A stretch of DNA of 64,000 bases from UBA5352 sp041685545 (GCA_051745855.1 JBNJEK010000001.1:1-64000); one strand, 5' to 3'. Shown: positions 9,289 through 18,757, counted from the stretch's first letter. Notes: a model not told the origin generated them from the letters alone. A program made the numbers and translations.

Positions 9289-9317
9289 CGCATTACGTCG
9301 GCACAGTTGGTCAGGTG

Positions 9318-9749
9318 CTACTCCGCGACCTCGACCAGTTCGATGTCGAAGGTGAGCGTTTCACCTGCGAGGGGATGATTCGCGTCAAGGACGACGGTCT
9401 CATCGCCGACCTCGACGACGCGGGCGGGGAATGCCTGGCCGTTCGCGCCCTGCAACTGAAGCTGCATTCCGACCTCCGGCTCCATCTCGTCCGGGAGTTC
9501 GGTGGCGGGGAATTCCATCACCGCGTCCTCCTGGCGCATCCCGTAGGCCTTCTCCGGCGGGATCTCGACGGTCGTCTCTTCGCCCTCCTCCATCCCCTCG
9601 ACGGCTTCCTCGAAGCCAGGAATAATCTGCCCCGATTCAAGGGTGAATTCCAGCGGCTCTCGCTCTCGCGAGCTGTCAAAGACCGTGCCGTCCTCCAGCT
9701 TGCCTGTGTAATGAACCTTCACTGTGTCGCCGGCCGATGCCTGCGCCAT
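9318..9749 (-). CDS. FKBP-type peptidyl-prolyl cis-trans isomerase, SlyD-like
   Basis: Cytoplasmic prolyl isomerase and folding helper of 143 residues. The FKBP core is visible as VKVHYTGKLEDGTVFDSS, then the flap-bearing IIPGFEEAVEGMEEGEE, and the insert-in-flap domain GMRQEDAVMEFPATELP through DETVVLDANHPLAGETLTFDIELVEV. The phrase NHPLAGETL is diagnostic for the SlyD group. The metal-binding His/Cys-rich tail of enterobacterial SlyD is absent, as in many short homologues. An upstream ATG at 9770 is in frame, but GGAAGGG before the ATG at 9749 favours the shorter start. Confidence 0.92.
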   Translation of the reverse strand: MAQASAGDTVKVHYTGKLEDGTVFDSSREREPLEFTLESGQIIPGFEEAVEGMEEGEETTVEIPPEKAYGMRQEDAVMEFPATELPDEMEPEVGMQLQLQGANGQAFPARVVEVGDETVVLDANHPLAGETLTFDIELVEVAE

Positions 9750-9910
9750 GATATGCCCTTCCATACTCATATGGCCCCCGGCGTCAGTTGTTCCCGCCGG
9801 CGGCCTGCTCTTATTATGCCCCTTCGCGGCAAATCGCTCGAGGCCTTCCCTGATTTCGGCAGATTGCAGTCCGCTGACGCAGGCGCCCCGAATACTGTCA
9901 GGGCGTCACC

Positions 9911-11332
9911 TCACTCGATGAGATTCCCGCGCCCGGGTATGACGCTGCTCCATGGCCTGCCCGCGATGAGCTTCCCGTCCTCGACGAAGCCCTCCGGGCG
10001 GTCGCGTAGTTCATCGATCAGGCGCGAGCGCCACAGTTCCACGCTCTCGGAGTGCGTGTCGCTGCCGACGAGGTTGCGGCACTCGTTCGGGTCCTCGCGC
10101 AGGTCGAAGAACTGCTCGCTGCCATCCTTCGGGTCCCAGATGAACTTCTCGAAGCCGTTCGTCAGCCCCATGTGTTCGTTCGCGTGCTCTATGTGAACGT
10201 AGTCGCGCCACTGCGTCTCTTCGCCGCGCATCAGCGGCAGCAGCGAGCGGCCGTCCACCGTGTCGGGGATGTCCACCCCCGCCATCTCCAGCAGCGTCGG
10301 CATGATATCCGCGTGGGTTGCGGGGGCATCGACGGTGGTGGTCCGCTGCAGACCGAAGCGCTCGGGCGCTCGGACGATGAACGGGACGCGGGCGCAGCCC
10401 TCGTAGGCCCGCTGCTTGCGCCAGAGGTAGTGATCGCCGAGCATCTCGCCGTGGTCGGAGGTGAACACCACGATCGTGTCACGGTCGAGGTCGCGCCCGA
10501 TGCCAACCACCGGGTTGAGGAGGCGTCGAAGCTGGTCATCGACGTGGTTGATCAGGCCATAGTACGCCGCGCGGGTGCTCAGCAGCGCCTCGCCCCTCAG
10601 ATGCACGCGCTGGGGCGCCACGTGCTCGCCGCCCTCGCCGAAGGCCGGTTCATCGGCCCAGTCGCCGATGAACGGCTCAGGGACGCCGGTGCGGAGGTAG
10701 CGCTCGAAGTAGGGCTTCGGCGGCTGCAGCGGCGGGTGGGGGGCGATGAAGCCGATGGTGAGGAAGTAAGGCGATGACGGGTCACGGCGCTCGAGGAAGC
10801 GCAGGGTCCGCTGCATCGTCCAGTTTGTGAAGTGCAGATGCTCCTCCAGCGGCCATGGATGCGCGGTGTAATCATTGTGCATGACGCCACCGCCGAACCA
10901 GCCACCGTTGTCCTCGGGCCCCACCTTTTCCAGCCAGTCGAGGTAGGACGAACTGCCGTCCGGGCGGTTCGTCTCCATCTCCTCAAAGCCGTAGCGCTTC
11001 GCAGGCGGATGCTGGTGCATCGAGCGGCCGATCAGGCGTGTCTGATAGCCCGCGTCGCGCAATACGCCGGGGAGGGTCGGCGGGGCGTCCCACTCGAGAT
11101 TCCCGCGGTAGCCGACCATCCCGTGTGTCTGGCAGTGCTGGCCGGAGAGCATCGAGCGTCGGACCGCGATGCAGCTTGGGGAGCCGGCGTAGAAGTGCGT
11201 GAAGCGCACTCCCTGGGCGGCGAGGCCGTCCATGTTCGGTGTGAGCAGCACCGGATGCCCCTCGCAACTGAGGCAGTCCCCGCGCTGTTGGTCGGTGTTG
11301 ATGAAGATGATGTTCGGTCGCTGGTCGGGCAT
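9911..11332 (-). CDS. Sulfatase (alkaline-phosphatase superfamily, formylglycine type)
   Basis: Type I sulfatase of 473 residues that would hydrolyse a sulfate ester, probably on a polysaccharide. NIIFINTDQQRGD supplies the two metal-binding Asp residues, and TSDHGEMLGDH the second metal pair. The formylglycine site reads CIAVRRSMLSG, a C-x-A-x-R core instead of C-x-P-x-R, still within the accepted (C/S)-x-(P/A)-x-R pattern. No signal peptide is seen, so it may be cytoplasmic. GGAGGT lies 6 nt before the ATG at 11332, although the frame stays open further upstream. No maturase gene is in the window. The GAF protein gene lies just upstream. Confidence 0.93.
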   Translation of the reverse strand: MPDQRPNIIFINTDQQRGDCLSCEGHPVLLTPNMDGLAAQGVRFTHFYAGSPSCIAVRRSMLSGQHCQTHGMVGYRGNLEWDAPPTLPGVLRDAGYQTRLIGRSMHQHPPAKRYGFEEMETNRPDGSSSYLDWLEKVGPEDNGGWFGGGVMHNDYTAHPWPLEEHLHFTNWTMQRTLRFLERRDPSSPYFLTIGFIAPHPPLQPPKPYFERYLRTGVPEPFIGDWADEPAFGEGGEHVAPQRVHLRGEALLSTRAAYYGLINHVDDQLRRLLNPVVGIGRDLDRDTIVVFTSDHGEMLGDHYLWRKQRAYEGCARVPFIVRAPERFGLQRTTTVDAPATHADIMPTLLEMAGVDIPDTVDGRSLLPLMRGEETQWRDYVHIEHANEHMGLTNGFEKFIWDPKDGSEQFFDLREDPNECRNLVGSDTHSESVELWRSRLIDELRDRPEGFVEDGKLIAGRPWSSVIPGRGNLIE

Positions 11333-11402
11333 GAGATGACCTCCGGAAGGCTCTTGTGCGTTCACTGGAAGTGACCTGACGTGCCCGCGTCCTCGTCGCG
11401 GG

Positions 11403-11969
11403 CTATTCCCGATGCAGCGTCGCGGCAAGCAATGTCCCGACGGCCGCGACAAGCAGCGTGTCATCCTCCGTGAGTGGCTTGCGGCCGTAGCTGGAGGCGA
11501 TCACCACGCCCAGCAGCGTGCCGTCGGTGGCGATTGGAGCGACGCATGCGTAGCCGATGCCCTGGCTGCGGACGGCGTCCGCGGCCAGGTTGCCGATGCG
11601 CTCATGTGGGGCGATCGCGCGCGCTAACTCCGCGACCTGGCTGATGCCCTTCAACTCGGCCAGCTTTCCGTACAAGAAGAAGTCCGCGAGCATTGGCTCG
11701 TCATCGAGCGGGATGACGACGCTGTGCAGGTCCATGCTCATCGACTCGCGGATCTGCTCGCGCTCATACGTGCCGAGGCTGGCGTAGCGTATCCTGAGCG
11801 ATGCGTCGCCGTTCTCGCGGACCATGACGAACACCTGGTCGAGGTGTGTCTCACGCCGCAGGCCGTCGGCGGCGGCCTCGATGATGTCCCCGGCATCCGC
11901 GCCGTCGTGCACCATGGTCTCGATCGAATCCAGCAGCGACTGTCGCCTGTCAGAGTCGCGCATGCTCAT
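11403..11969 (-). CDS. GAF-domain protein
   Basis: Protein of 188 residues with a single GAF-like sensor domain. The domain spans about residues 15-185: HLDQVFVMVRENGDASLRIRY begins it, and GIGYACVAPIATDGTLLGVVIASSYGRKPLTEDDTLLVAAVGTLLA is its typical C-terminal half. No kinase, cyclase, HD or HTH output domain is attached, so it may be a stand-alone sensor or protein partner. AGGAGGT at 11979-11985 stands 9 nt from the ATG at 11969; the frame is open upstream to 12161. It lies 70 nt upstream of the sulfatase gene and could share its transcript, which might make it a regulator of that gene, though nothing in the sequence proves it. Confidence 0.75.
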   Translation of the reverse strand: MSMRDSDRRQSLLDSIETMVHDGADAGDIIEAAADGLRRETHLDQVFVMVRENGDASLRIRYASLGTYEREQIRESMSMDLHSVVIPLDDEPMLADFFLYGKLAELKGISQVAELARAIAPHERIGNLAADAVRSQGIGYACVAPIATDGTLLGVVIASSYGRKPLTEDDTLLVAAVGTLLAATLHRE

Positions 11970-12148
11970 CCTGTCGGTACCTCCTGAGCGTGCATCCGGT
12001 TGCGCCATCCGCCTGGTGGTGCGCGTGGTCGCATGACAATTCTCGATGGACAGTCGAGGGTCCTTCGCGGGGAAAGAAGGAAGAGCAGGTGATGGCGGGC
12101 AAATCTTACGCGAACAACGACTGACGACCAATGCTCCAGGTGATGAAT

Positions 12149-14920
12149 ATGAGACGCGCATGCTTCATCGTGATGGCCGCAATCTTTGGCTCGGCATCTC
12201 TGAACGCTCAGCCGGCGGAGGATCTCTGCCCGGACGGCAGCTTTGAGACTGCCGGGGGCTGGGAACTCGTGCTCGAGCAGGGCGCCGAGGGGATGCTGGA
12301 GTACGACGCCTCCCGCGCCCGCTCAGGCGAGCAGTCGCTGAAGCTCACGAAGACCAACGGCAGGGGCTACCTCGTTCTGCGCTCGGTGGAGCCCGTCAGC
12401 CCCGAGGTGGGGGAGACATACTTCTTCCGGGGATGGTTTCACGCCGATGAGGCGCCTGTGTCCTCGGTGCTGATGTTCCGCGTACGGGAGAAGGACGCGA
12501 ACCTGTCGTACGATTCGATCGATCGCTCCCACGGCTGGTCGGCGCACAGTTTCATCGTGCCGGCGCCGCCGGGCGAGTGGGAGAAGCGCGTCATCAGCTT
12601 CGAGGCCGCTGAGCAGCGCGAGGTACATCTGCACGCGGTGATCTACGGGAATCCGTGCACGGTCTGGCTCGATGACCTGCAGTTCACGACCGAAGAGATC
12701 CGACTTGAATCCGAGAAGCCGGAGCCGATAGAGCGTTTCACCGATGAACAGGTGGACGCGCTGCTCGCGTTGCGCTCCCCGTCCACCGGCGCGATCGAAG
12801 TGCGCGACGGGGTCAGCACCATGGTCGTTGACGGCGAGGCTGTCCCGCCAATGCTCTACAAGGTCTCGGGCTGGGAGAAGGCGCACTACGCGGATCTCGC
12901 ATACGCAGGCGTGGACCTCATTACCGTGCCGGTGCAGCTTGGGAACATCCCGATCAGGCCGGGCGTCTGGCTGGGCGAGGATGACTACGACTTTACGCTT
13001 GCGGAGACGATCATCCGCAACGCCCTGCGCCGCAACCCCAACGCGCGGATCATCCTCGACGTCTGGGCCTACCCCTACGCTGCATGGGGCGACGAGCACC
13101 CGGATGAGTGCTGGACAAACGCGGAGGGGCAGCGGGCCTACACCGACTTCTTCAATGTGAAGGGGTTCGCGGACAGCCTCGAGGAGTTGGAGGGCGGACG
13201 CGACACGTTCTACTGGTACCCCTCGTACAACTCCGACGTGTGGCGCGAGGACGCGTCGGAGGCCATCACGGCGCTGATCGATCATCTCAACGACACGCCG
13301 CTCGGTAAGGCGATCTGCGCCGCCTTCATCACCGGCGGACATGACGGGCAGTTCGTGATGCTGCGGCCGTACCACGATTTCAGCGACGGGAGTGTCGAGA
13401 AGTGGCACGCGTGGCTGCGCGAGAGCTTCACACTCGACGAGATCGAAGTCCGCTGGGGTGAACGCTACGACAGCTACGAAGACATCCCCGTTCCCGCGGC
13501 GCCGCCGCGCGGGCAGGGGATGGAGACGAAGCCGCCCTACCAGGGACCGAGTCCGGACCTCGACTACCGCACCTTCGCTGAGGACCAGACGTGGACGCTG
13601 CGCGATCGGCTGGCGCAGGCGGCGAAGGAGGCCATCGGGCGCCCGATCTTCACGCTGGCCTACTCCGCGGGCTCGGACGGCATCTTCGACACCGAGCACC
13701 TCGACGTCGTGGGGCACATGAGTTACTACCCCTACCGCCGTGCCGGACTGCCGGCTGGCTACGACATCTCTGACGCCTACGCGCTCCACGGGAAGATGTT
13801 CATCCAGGAGCTTGACCTGCGTTCGTGGGTCGGCTCGGTCTACCCGGAAGTCTATCAGACGTGGATCGGCGCGGGGCTCAAGCCCGATGAGTTCCGCAAT
13901 ATCCACCGGAAGCTGGTGGGGCTGTCACTCGCCGGCGGGCATGGCTGGTGGTACTACGACATGCACCACTACTTCGCCGCGCCTGAGATTCTGTCGGAGA
14001 TCAACCGAGTGCGCGAGATTGCGGCCACCGCACAGCCTGAAGGCAGCTTCCAACCCGACGTGTGTGTCGTTTACAAGCCCGGGCAGGACGCCTACGTCTC
14101 CGCGCCGCTGTCCTCGATCATGGGCGGCGAAACCTATCAGATGATGCTGTTGGACACCAGCGGCGTGGCGTATGACAGCCACTTCCTTGGCGATGTCCTC
14201 GAGCACGAGGAGCTTCAGGACTACCGCGTGTACATCTTCGCCAACACCCGGATGCTCACCGAGGCCGAGCGGGCTGCGATTGGCGAACGACTTGCGGGCG
14301 GCGGCCGCTGGCTGGTCTTCCTCGCCGACAGCGGGTACGTCACGGAGACGGGACCGTCGGTGGAGGCGCTCTCGGATCTCGTCGGGATGACGATCGCCAC
14401 TGACGGCGACTACGCGCGCGCTCCTGCATTCGTGGACGTTGCGCACCCGCTGACCGAGGGCGTGCTACCCTTCCAGGGGATGAGCGAGCTTCTCGTAAGC
14501 ATCATGACACAGACGGGCGCAAGCTCCTTCACTGGCCGGCCGCAGCGCTTCCGGGTTGAGGACAATGACGCGACCGCGCTGGCGCATTACGAAGACGGTT
14601 CGGTGGCGATGGCGGTGCGCGACCGTGGCGACTGGACGAGCGCATACCTCGGCGCGCCGAACAGCCTTGGTGCGGGGATGCTGCGGAACATCGCGGAGCA
14701 GGCGGGGGCATTTGTCCTCGGCGCAGAGGGCCATGACACGCAGATGAGCGACCGGCTGATCTCTCTGCACGCGCGTCGGACCGGGCCGACGCGGTTGAAC
14801 ATGCCGGACGGCGTCGAGCGCGTGACGGTGCTGCCGGGCGAAGATGTTGTGGCGGTGGAGGATGGCTCGGTCACGCTGGAGACGACGGCGCAGGAGACGT
14901 ACTGGCTGCTGATGGAGTGA
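12149..14920 (+). CDS. Secreted glycoside-hydrolase-like protein (GH-A/GH42-like architecture)
   Basis: Exported protein of about 923 residues. A signal peptide (MRRACFIVMAAIFGSASLNA) ends before QPAED. Residues about 25-175 look like a carbohydrate-binding jelly roll (CPDGSFETAGGWELV, SGEQSLKLT). The central part resembles a TIM-barrel hydrolase, with a candidate acidic residue in FIQELDLRSW. The C-terminal third resembles the amidotransferase-like domain of GH42 beta-galactosidases (VCVVYKPGQDAY, DYRVYIFANTRMLTEAERAAI, LAGGGRWLVFLADSG). I cannot name the family or substrate. Alternative starts are at 12131 and 12143; 12149 gives the cleanest signal peptide. It is followed 19 nt later by the Asp-box protein gene, so the two probably act together. 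Confidence 0.68.
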   Translation: MRRACFIVMAAIFGSASLNAQPAEDLCPDGSFETAGGWELVLEQGAEGMLEYDASRARSGEQSLKLTKTNGRGYLVLRSVEPVSPEVGETYFFRGWFHADEAPVSSVLMFRVREKDANLSYDSIDRSHGWSAHSFIVPAPPGEWEKRVISFEAAEQREVHLHAVIYGNPCTVWLDDLQFTTEEIRLESEKPEPIERFTDEQVDALLALRSPSTGAIEVRDGVSTMVVDGEAVPPMLYKVSGWEKAHYADLAYAGVDLITVPVQLGNIPIRPGVWLGEDDYDFTLAETIIRNALRRNPNARIILDVWAYPYAAWGDEHPDECWTNAEGQRAYTDFFNVKGFADSLEELEGGRDTFYWYPSYNSDVWREDASEAITALIDHLNDTPLGKAICAAFITGGHDGQFVMLRPYHDFSDGSVEKWHAWLRESFTLDEIEVRWGERYDSYEDIPVPAAPPRGQGMETKPPYQGPSPDLDYRTFAEDQTWTLRDRLAQAAKEAIGRPIFTLAYSAGSDGIFDTEHLDVVGHMSYYPYRRAGLPAGYDISDAYALHGKMFIQELDLRSWVGSVYPEVYQTWIGAGLKPDEFRNIHRKLVGLSLAGGHGWWYYDMHHYFAAPEILSEINRVREIAATAQPEGSFQPDVCVVYKPGQDAYVSAPLSSIMGGETYQMMLLDTSGVAYDSHFLGDVLEHEELQDYRVYIFANTRMLTEAERAAIGERLAGGGRWLVFLADSGYVTETGPSVEALSDLVGMTIATDGDYARAPAFVDVAHPLTEGVLPFQGMSELLVSIMTQTGASSFTGRPQRFRVEDNDATALAHYEDGSVAMAVRDRGDWTSAYLGAPNSLGAGMLRNIAEQAGAFVLGAEGHDTQMSDRLISLHARRTGPTRLNMPDGVERVTVLPGEDVVAVEDGSVTLETTAQETYWLLME

Positions 14921-14939
14921 CTGCGGAGGAGATGAGAAG

Positions 14940-15992
14940 ATGAAGTATTCACATGAGAACGTGATCTTCGCGTATGAACCGCGCATTATCTTCGAGCGCG
15001 ATGAGACCTGGACATACGCACGGGAGCCGGTCTTCAGGCGCATGCCCGACGACAGCTTCGTCTGCCTGCACTACGCAGGCGGGCCGCGGGAGCCGCATGA
15101 TGACAACCTCGTGCTGATCACGCGCAGCGACGATGACGGCGACACGTGGAGCGAGCCGGAGGTGCTCTTCGATCACCCGCATCGCGGGGTCTGGTGCACT
15201 GAGCTTTTCGTCGAGGAGGGGCCGCCGTGCGCGTTTGTGCACACACTCGAGGCGGCCAGCCGCTACTGCGACCTGCACACCTTTCGCTCGTGGACCTATG
15301 ACAGCGGGAGGACGTGGACCGAACCGGCGTCGTTGCCGGGGACGCCGACTCATGTTTCGACCCGCCAGGGGATTGTGCTGGGCGACGGTGCATGGCTTTT
15401 CCCCGTCTACTGGCAGGAGCAGGTGAGCGGCTTTTCGTGGGAGCGCGATCCGGATGACCGGAAGCCGCTTGCGACGCGAAGCTGGCCTTTCCGCTGCGGG
15501 GTGATGCGCTCGGAGGACGGCGGGGAGAGCTTCACCCAGCACGGGTACATCCGCCATCCGGAGGTGACGCTGTGGGAGCCGAATGTGGCCGAGGTGGCGG
15601 ACGGCTGCCTGATGATGCTGATGCGCGCGGAGGGGACGGGCGCGCTGTGGCGCAGTGACTCGTGTGATGGCGGCCTCACGTGGTCGGAGCCGCATCCGAC
15701 GGATATTCCGAATCCCTCGACGAAGCTGACGTTGCTGACGCATGACGACGCTGTGATTCTGCTGAACAACCCGAGCGCAGTGAAAGGGGAGCGCAGGCCG
15801 CTTGAGCTGTGGGTGAGCCGCGACCGCGGAGCGACCTGGCCCACGCGACTGACGCTTGCGGACGTGACCGAGGGCCGGGGGGTGTACTATCCGCACGGTC
15901 AGATTGACGCCGAGCGCGGAACGCTCTACGTGGCCTGCGACACCTCGCAGGTGCATTACCTGCTGAAAGTGCCACTGGCGGACTTTCTCTGA
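14940..15992 (+). CDS. Sialidase-fold (BNR/Asp-box) protein
   Basis: Six-bladed beta-propeller protein of 350 residues of the sialidase superfamily. Five Asp-box motifs of type S-x-D-x-G-x-T-W are visible: RSDDDGDTWSEP, TYDSGRTWTEP, RSEDGGESF, DSCDGGLTWSEP and SRDRGATW. An Arg early in the chain (EPVFRRMPDDSF) could belong to the Arg triad, but activity cannot be claimed from this. No signal peptide is visible, so it may act in the cytoplasm. The gene sits 19 nt after the glycosidase-like gene in an apparent operon, which suggests joint work on a glycan. An inverting exo-hydrolase or a sugar-binding protein are both possible. Confidence 0.82.
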   Translation: MKYSHENVIFAYEPRIIFERDETWTYAREPVFRRMPDDSFVCLHYAGGPREPHDDNLVLITRSDDDGDTWSEPEVLFDHPHRGVWCTELFVEEGPPCAFVHTLEAASRYCDLHTFRSWTYDSGRTWTEPASLPGTPTHVSTRQGIVLGDGAWLFPVYWQEQVSGFSWERDPDDRKPLATRSWPFRCGVMRSEDGGESFTQHGYIRHPEVTLWEPNVAEVADGCLMMLMRAEGTGALWRSDSCDGGLTWSEPHPTDIPNPSTKLTLLTHDDAVILLNNPSAVKGERRPLELWVSRDRGATWPTRLTLADVTEGRGVYYPHGQIDAERGTLYVACDTSQVHYLLKVPLADFL

Positions 15993-16010
15993 GCGGGGGC
16001 CGGCCTCGCG

Positions 16011-16367
16011 TCAGATCGCATTGGCGGCGATGATGCTTTCGAGCAGTCGGCCGAGGATCAGCGCGTCGGCCGCATCGTCCTCGGACGCGTACTGCTCGGG
16101 GTCGCGGTTCACCCACGCCTCCGCGACCCGCCAGCAGTCGCCGTCGTCCTGCAGTCTGACACGGAAGATGCAGTTGCCGGTCCAGCTTCGGCACAGAGAG
16201 AACCAGCCGTCATCCTCGAATGCAAACCACCTGTCTTCCTGCGAGCGGGGGATCACCCCCTGGATCAAGGCATTGTACTGCGAGTCGCTGAGCGTGCGGT
16301 TCAGATCAAGCTGTGCCCGTTGGTCAGGCATTCGCTTGTGCGTGTGATTCCCCGGAGTTGCCCTCAT
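16011..16367 (-). CDS. Small hypothetical protein
   Basis: Protein of 118 residues that I do not recognise. It is soluble, with no signal peptide. It has an aromatic middle (RWFAFEDDGWFSLCRSWTGNCIFRVRL), then DCWRVAEAWVNRD and an acidic helix. The alternation of aromatic and charged residues suggests a small beta-rich domain. GGGAGGT lies 6 nt before the ATG at 16367, which supports a genuine gene. It is convergent with the Asp-box gene and divergent from the aldo/keto reductase gene. The unusual Trp and Phe content is the only notable property. Confidence 0.7.
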   Translation of the reverse strand: MRATPGNHTHKRMPDQRAQLDLNRTLSDSQYNALIQGVIPRSQEDRWFAFEDDGWFSLCRSWTGNCIFRVRLQDDGDCWRVAEAWVNRDPEQYASEDDAADALILGRLLESIIAANAI

Positions 16368-16607
16368 GCAACTACCTCCCGACCTGGTCTGTCCCCGTGA
16401 GGTATTTCGCGGCCCCGGGGAGGAGGGCCTCCGCGACCTGGTCAGTATGGACCATCGTGCAGACGCGACCTCCGGTGTGAGGCGTGGCGAGCGAACGGCG
16501 GCGAAGACCGGTGGCGGTGAGCGCGGAATGACAATCGTGGGAGGTAGACTGCACCGGGACTGCGAAACTCAATATGCGGGCACAGACGCGACATGGAGGT
16601 GGCAGCG

Positions 16608-17543
16608 ATGCTTTACCGTGAGTTCGGAAGCACCGGATGGGACGTCTCCGCGATCGGGATGGGGACGTGGAACATCGGCAATCAGTGGGGAGAGCTTGAT
16701 GACGCGACCGCCTGGGAGACGGTTCGCACTGCGTTCGATGAGGGCATGAATCTTTTTGACACCGCCGAATCCTACGGCATTCCCAACGGCCTGTCGGAGA
16801 TGCGCCTCGGGGAGGCGCTGTCGGGGATTCGCCACCAGGTTTATGTTGTCTCGAAGATCGGTCACTGGGGGCAGCGGACGGGCCAGGGAGTACCTTACAC
16901 GACCGTGGACATGATCCGCATGTCATGCCACGCCTCGCTGCACCGGCTGCGCACCGACTGGGTGGATGTCATGCTCTGCCACGTGGCGGACATCGAAGAC
17001 CCGAGCATCTTCCTGGAGGCATTCGATGTCCTGCAGCAGCGCGGCAAAGTCCGCGTCTACGGCATCTCGACGAACGACCTCGACGTACTCAAGCGCTTCA
17101 ACCGGGACGGCAACTGCTCAGTGGTTGAGGTGAACTACTCGTTGCTGAACTCAGAGCCTGAGCAGGAGTTTCTGCCCTACTGCGAGGAGCATGGCATCGC
17201 GGTGCTGGTGCGGGGGCCGCTGCGGCGGGGGCTGCTGGCTGGCAAGTATGACCTGGACACGGAATTCACGGACAACGTTCGACAGGCCTTCAACCCCGGT
17301 GGAGAGCAGCGCGAGCAGTACGAGCGCGACATCGCGGGCGTCGAGCGGCTCAAGGAGGTCGTGGAGCCGGGCGAGGAGATGGTCACCGCCGCACTGCGCT
17401 TTGTGATCTCCCACCCGGCGAACCCGGTGGCGATCCCGGGCTGCAAGTCACCCGAGCAGGCGCGGATGAATGCCGCCGCCGGCGAGCGCGCGCTCACCGG
17501 ATCAGAGATGGCCGCCTTGCGTGGGGCCCTGCAGGAGGAGTGA
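16608..17543 (+). CDS. Aldo/keto reductase
   Basis: NAD(P)-dependent oxidoreductase of 311 residues with a TIM barrel. The catalytic tetrad can be read: Asp and Tyr in LFDTAESYG, Lys in VVSKIGHWG, His in VMLCHVAD. The C-terminal NADP-binding portion includes NPVAIPGCKSPEQARMN. It belongs with the sugar and aldehyde-acting AKRs common in oligosaccharide-degradation operons. The GGAGGT ribosome binding site is 7 nt from the ATG at 16608, preferred to the upstream ATG at 16593. It is followed after 5 nt by a Gfo/Idh/MocA gene, so both probably oxidise or reduce related sugars. Confidence 0.92.
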   Translation: MLYREFGSTGWDVSAIGMGTWNIGNQWGELDDATAWETVRTAFDEGMNLFDTAESYGIPNGLSEMRLGEALSGIRHQVYVVSKIGHWGQRTGQGVPYTTVDMIRMSCHASLHRLRTDWVDVMLCHVADIEDPSIFLEAFDVLQQRGKVRVYGISTNDLDVLKRFNRDGNCSVVEVNYSLLNSEPEQEFLPYCEEHGIAVLVRGPLRRGLLAGKYDLDTEFTDNVRQAFNPGGEQREQYERDIAGVERLKEVVEPGEEMVTAALRFVISHPANPVAIPGCKSPEQARMNAAAGERALTGSEMAALRGALQEE

Positions 17544-17548
17544 GCGGA

Positions 17549-18592
17549 ATGCCTGATGGCACCATCCGCTACGCGTGCATCGGCTGCGGGAGCATTGCCA
17601 ACAACTATCACCTGCCAGCGCTGGCGCGGATCGAGGCGGCGCAATTTGTCGTCGCCTGCGACATCGATGAGGAGCGCGCACGTGCCACCGGTGACAGATG
17701 GGACGCCCCTGAGATCGCGACCGACTGGGAACTGATCGTCGAGCGCGACGACCTCGATCTCATCTGCGTGTTCACGAAGGTGGACGCCCACGCGGAGATC
17801 ACCGTGGCCGCGGCGAATGCGGGGCGGCATGTCTTCGTGCAGAAGCCATTCGCCCGCACTGTCGCCGAAGGGCAGGCGATGGTGGAGGCGGCGCACGTGG
17901 CCGGGGTGCGGATGGTGCCGTCGTTCATGCACAGGTACTTCGATGAGTCGCTGAAGGCGGCGGAACTCGTCCGCGAGGGCGCGGTGGGGGAGATCGAGTT
18001 CATCCGCCAGCGCAACGCGACGCGTAATCCGCGACAGACCGCGCCGGGCTACGGCGGGGCGTTGATGGACATCGGCGCGCACGGGATCGACCTGGTGCGC
18101 GCGATCTCGGGCAGTGAGATCACGCGCGTCTGCTCGAGGCTCGATGATCCGGGCGTGTCGCCCGACAAAGTGCGCGAGGAGCGCGATCTGCGCGGCGGCG
18201 AGGTCAACGCGTTCATGCTTTACGAGCTTGAGTCGGGCGCGGCGGTGAGTCACGAGGTGCAGTGGTCGCAGGCGGCCGGGGCTTCGCGCTTTCAGACGGA
18301 GATCTACGGCACACACGGGACCATCCTGCTCCGCTCGCCACTGACCGAGGCGGACCTCGCGGTGCATTCGACACCGGACGCCGAGGACCCGCTCGACGAG
18401 TCGATCGACTGGCGGACGCCGGAGTTGCCCGGGCGTGAGATGGGCGCCGCACAGCATGAGGCACTGATCGAGGCCCTGCTGACCGGCGAGGACGGCGCGC
18501 AGACCGCGGAGGACGGGCTGGCGGTGCTCAGGGTCTGTGAGGCCGCACGGCAGTCGGCGGTGTGTGATCGGTGGGAGGATGTTTTCGAGTAG
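17549..18592 (+). CDS. Gfo/Idh/MocA-family oxidoreductase
   Basis: NAD(P)-dependent sugar or inositol dehydrogenase-like protein of 347 residues. The Rossmann fold begins with ACIGCGSIANNYH (GxGxxA loop), and FVQKPFA stands in the position of the EKP motif, with Glu replaced by Gln. The substrate domain carries MDIGAHGIDLVRAI, whose Asp and His are the usual catalytic pair. GTG at 17540 is in frame and overlaps the previous stop, but GCAGGAGGAG sits 8 nt before the ATG at 17549. It follows the aldo/keto reductase gene directly. The Gln in place of Glu in the EKP motif is a modest oddity also found in active members. Confidence 0.91.
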   Translation: MPDGTIRYACIGCGSIANNYHLPALARIEAAQFVVACDIDEERARATGDRWDAPEIATDWELIVERDDLDLICVFTKVDAHAEITVAAANAGRHVFVQKPFARTVAEGQAMVEAAHVAGVRMVPSFMHRYFDESLKAAELVREGAVGEIEFIRQRNATRNPRQTAPGYGGALMDIGAHGIDLVRAISGSEITRVCSRLDDPGVSPDKVREERDLRGGEVNAFMLYELESGAAVSHEVQWSQAAGASRFQTEIYGTHGTILLRSPLTEADLAVHSTPDAEDPLDESIDWRTPELPGREMGAAQHEALIEALLTGEDGAQTAEDGLAVLRVCEAARQSAVCDRWEDVFE

Positions 18593-18757
18593 GAACGCGG
18601 TGGCGGAGGGGAGAAGCGGCGTCGGGCCAGGGCAGGCCCGACCTCCGGACAGCAACGACGAACGGCCCCCTCCGCGCAGTGGCGGCGCAAACGACGCGCC
18701 GCGGGCGGGAGAGTGGAGTAGGACAGACGTATCAGCAACCGAGGGAGGTCACCAACC

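Noticed and set aside
12323..13906. 527-residue minus-strand open frame
   Set aside because: Antisense shadow of the secreted glycosidase-like gene, rich in Arg, Val and His as expected from GC-rich reverse translation.
17177..18655. 492-residue minus-strand open frame
   Set aside because: Antisense to the aldo/keto reductase and Gfo/Idh/MocA genes, with no domain or ribosome binding site.
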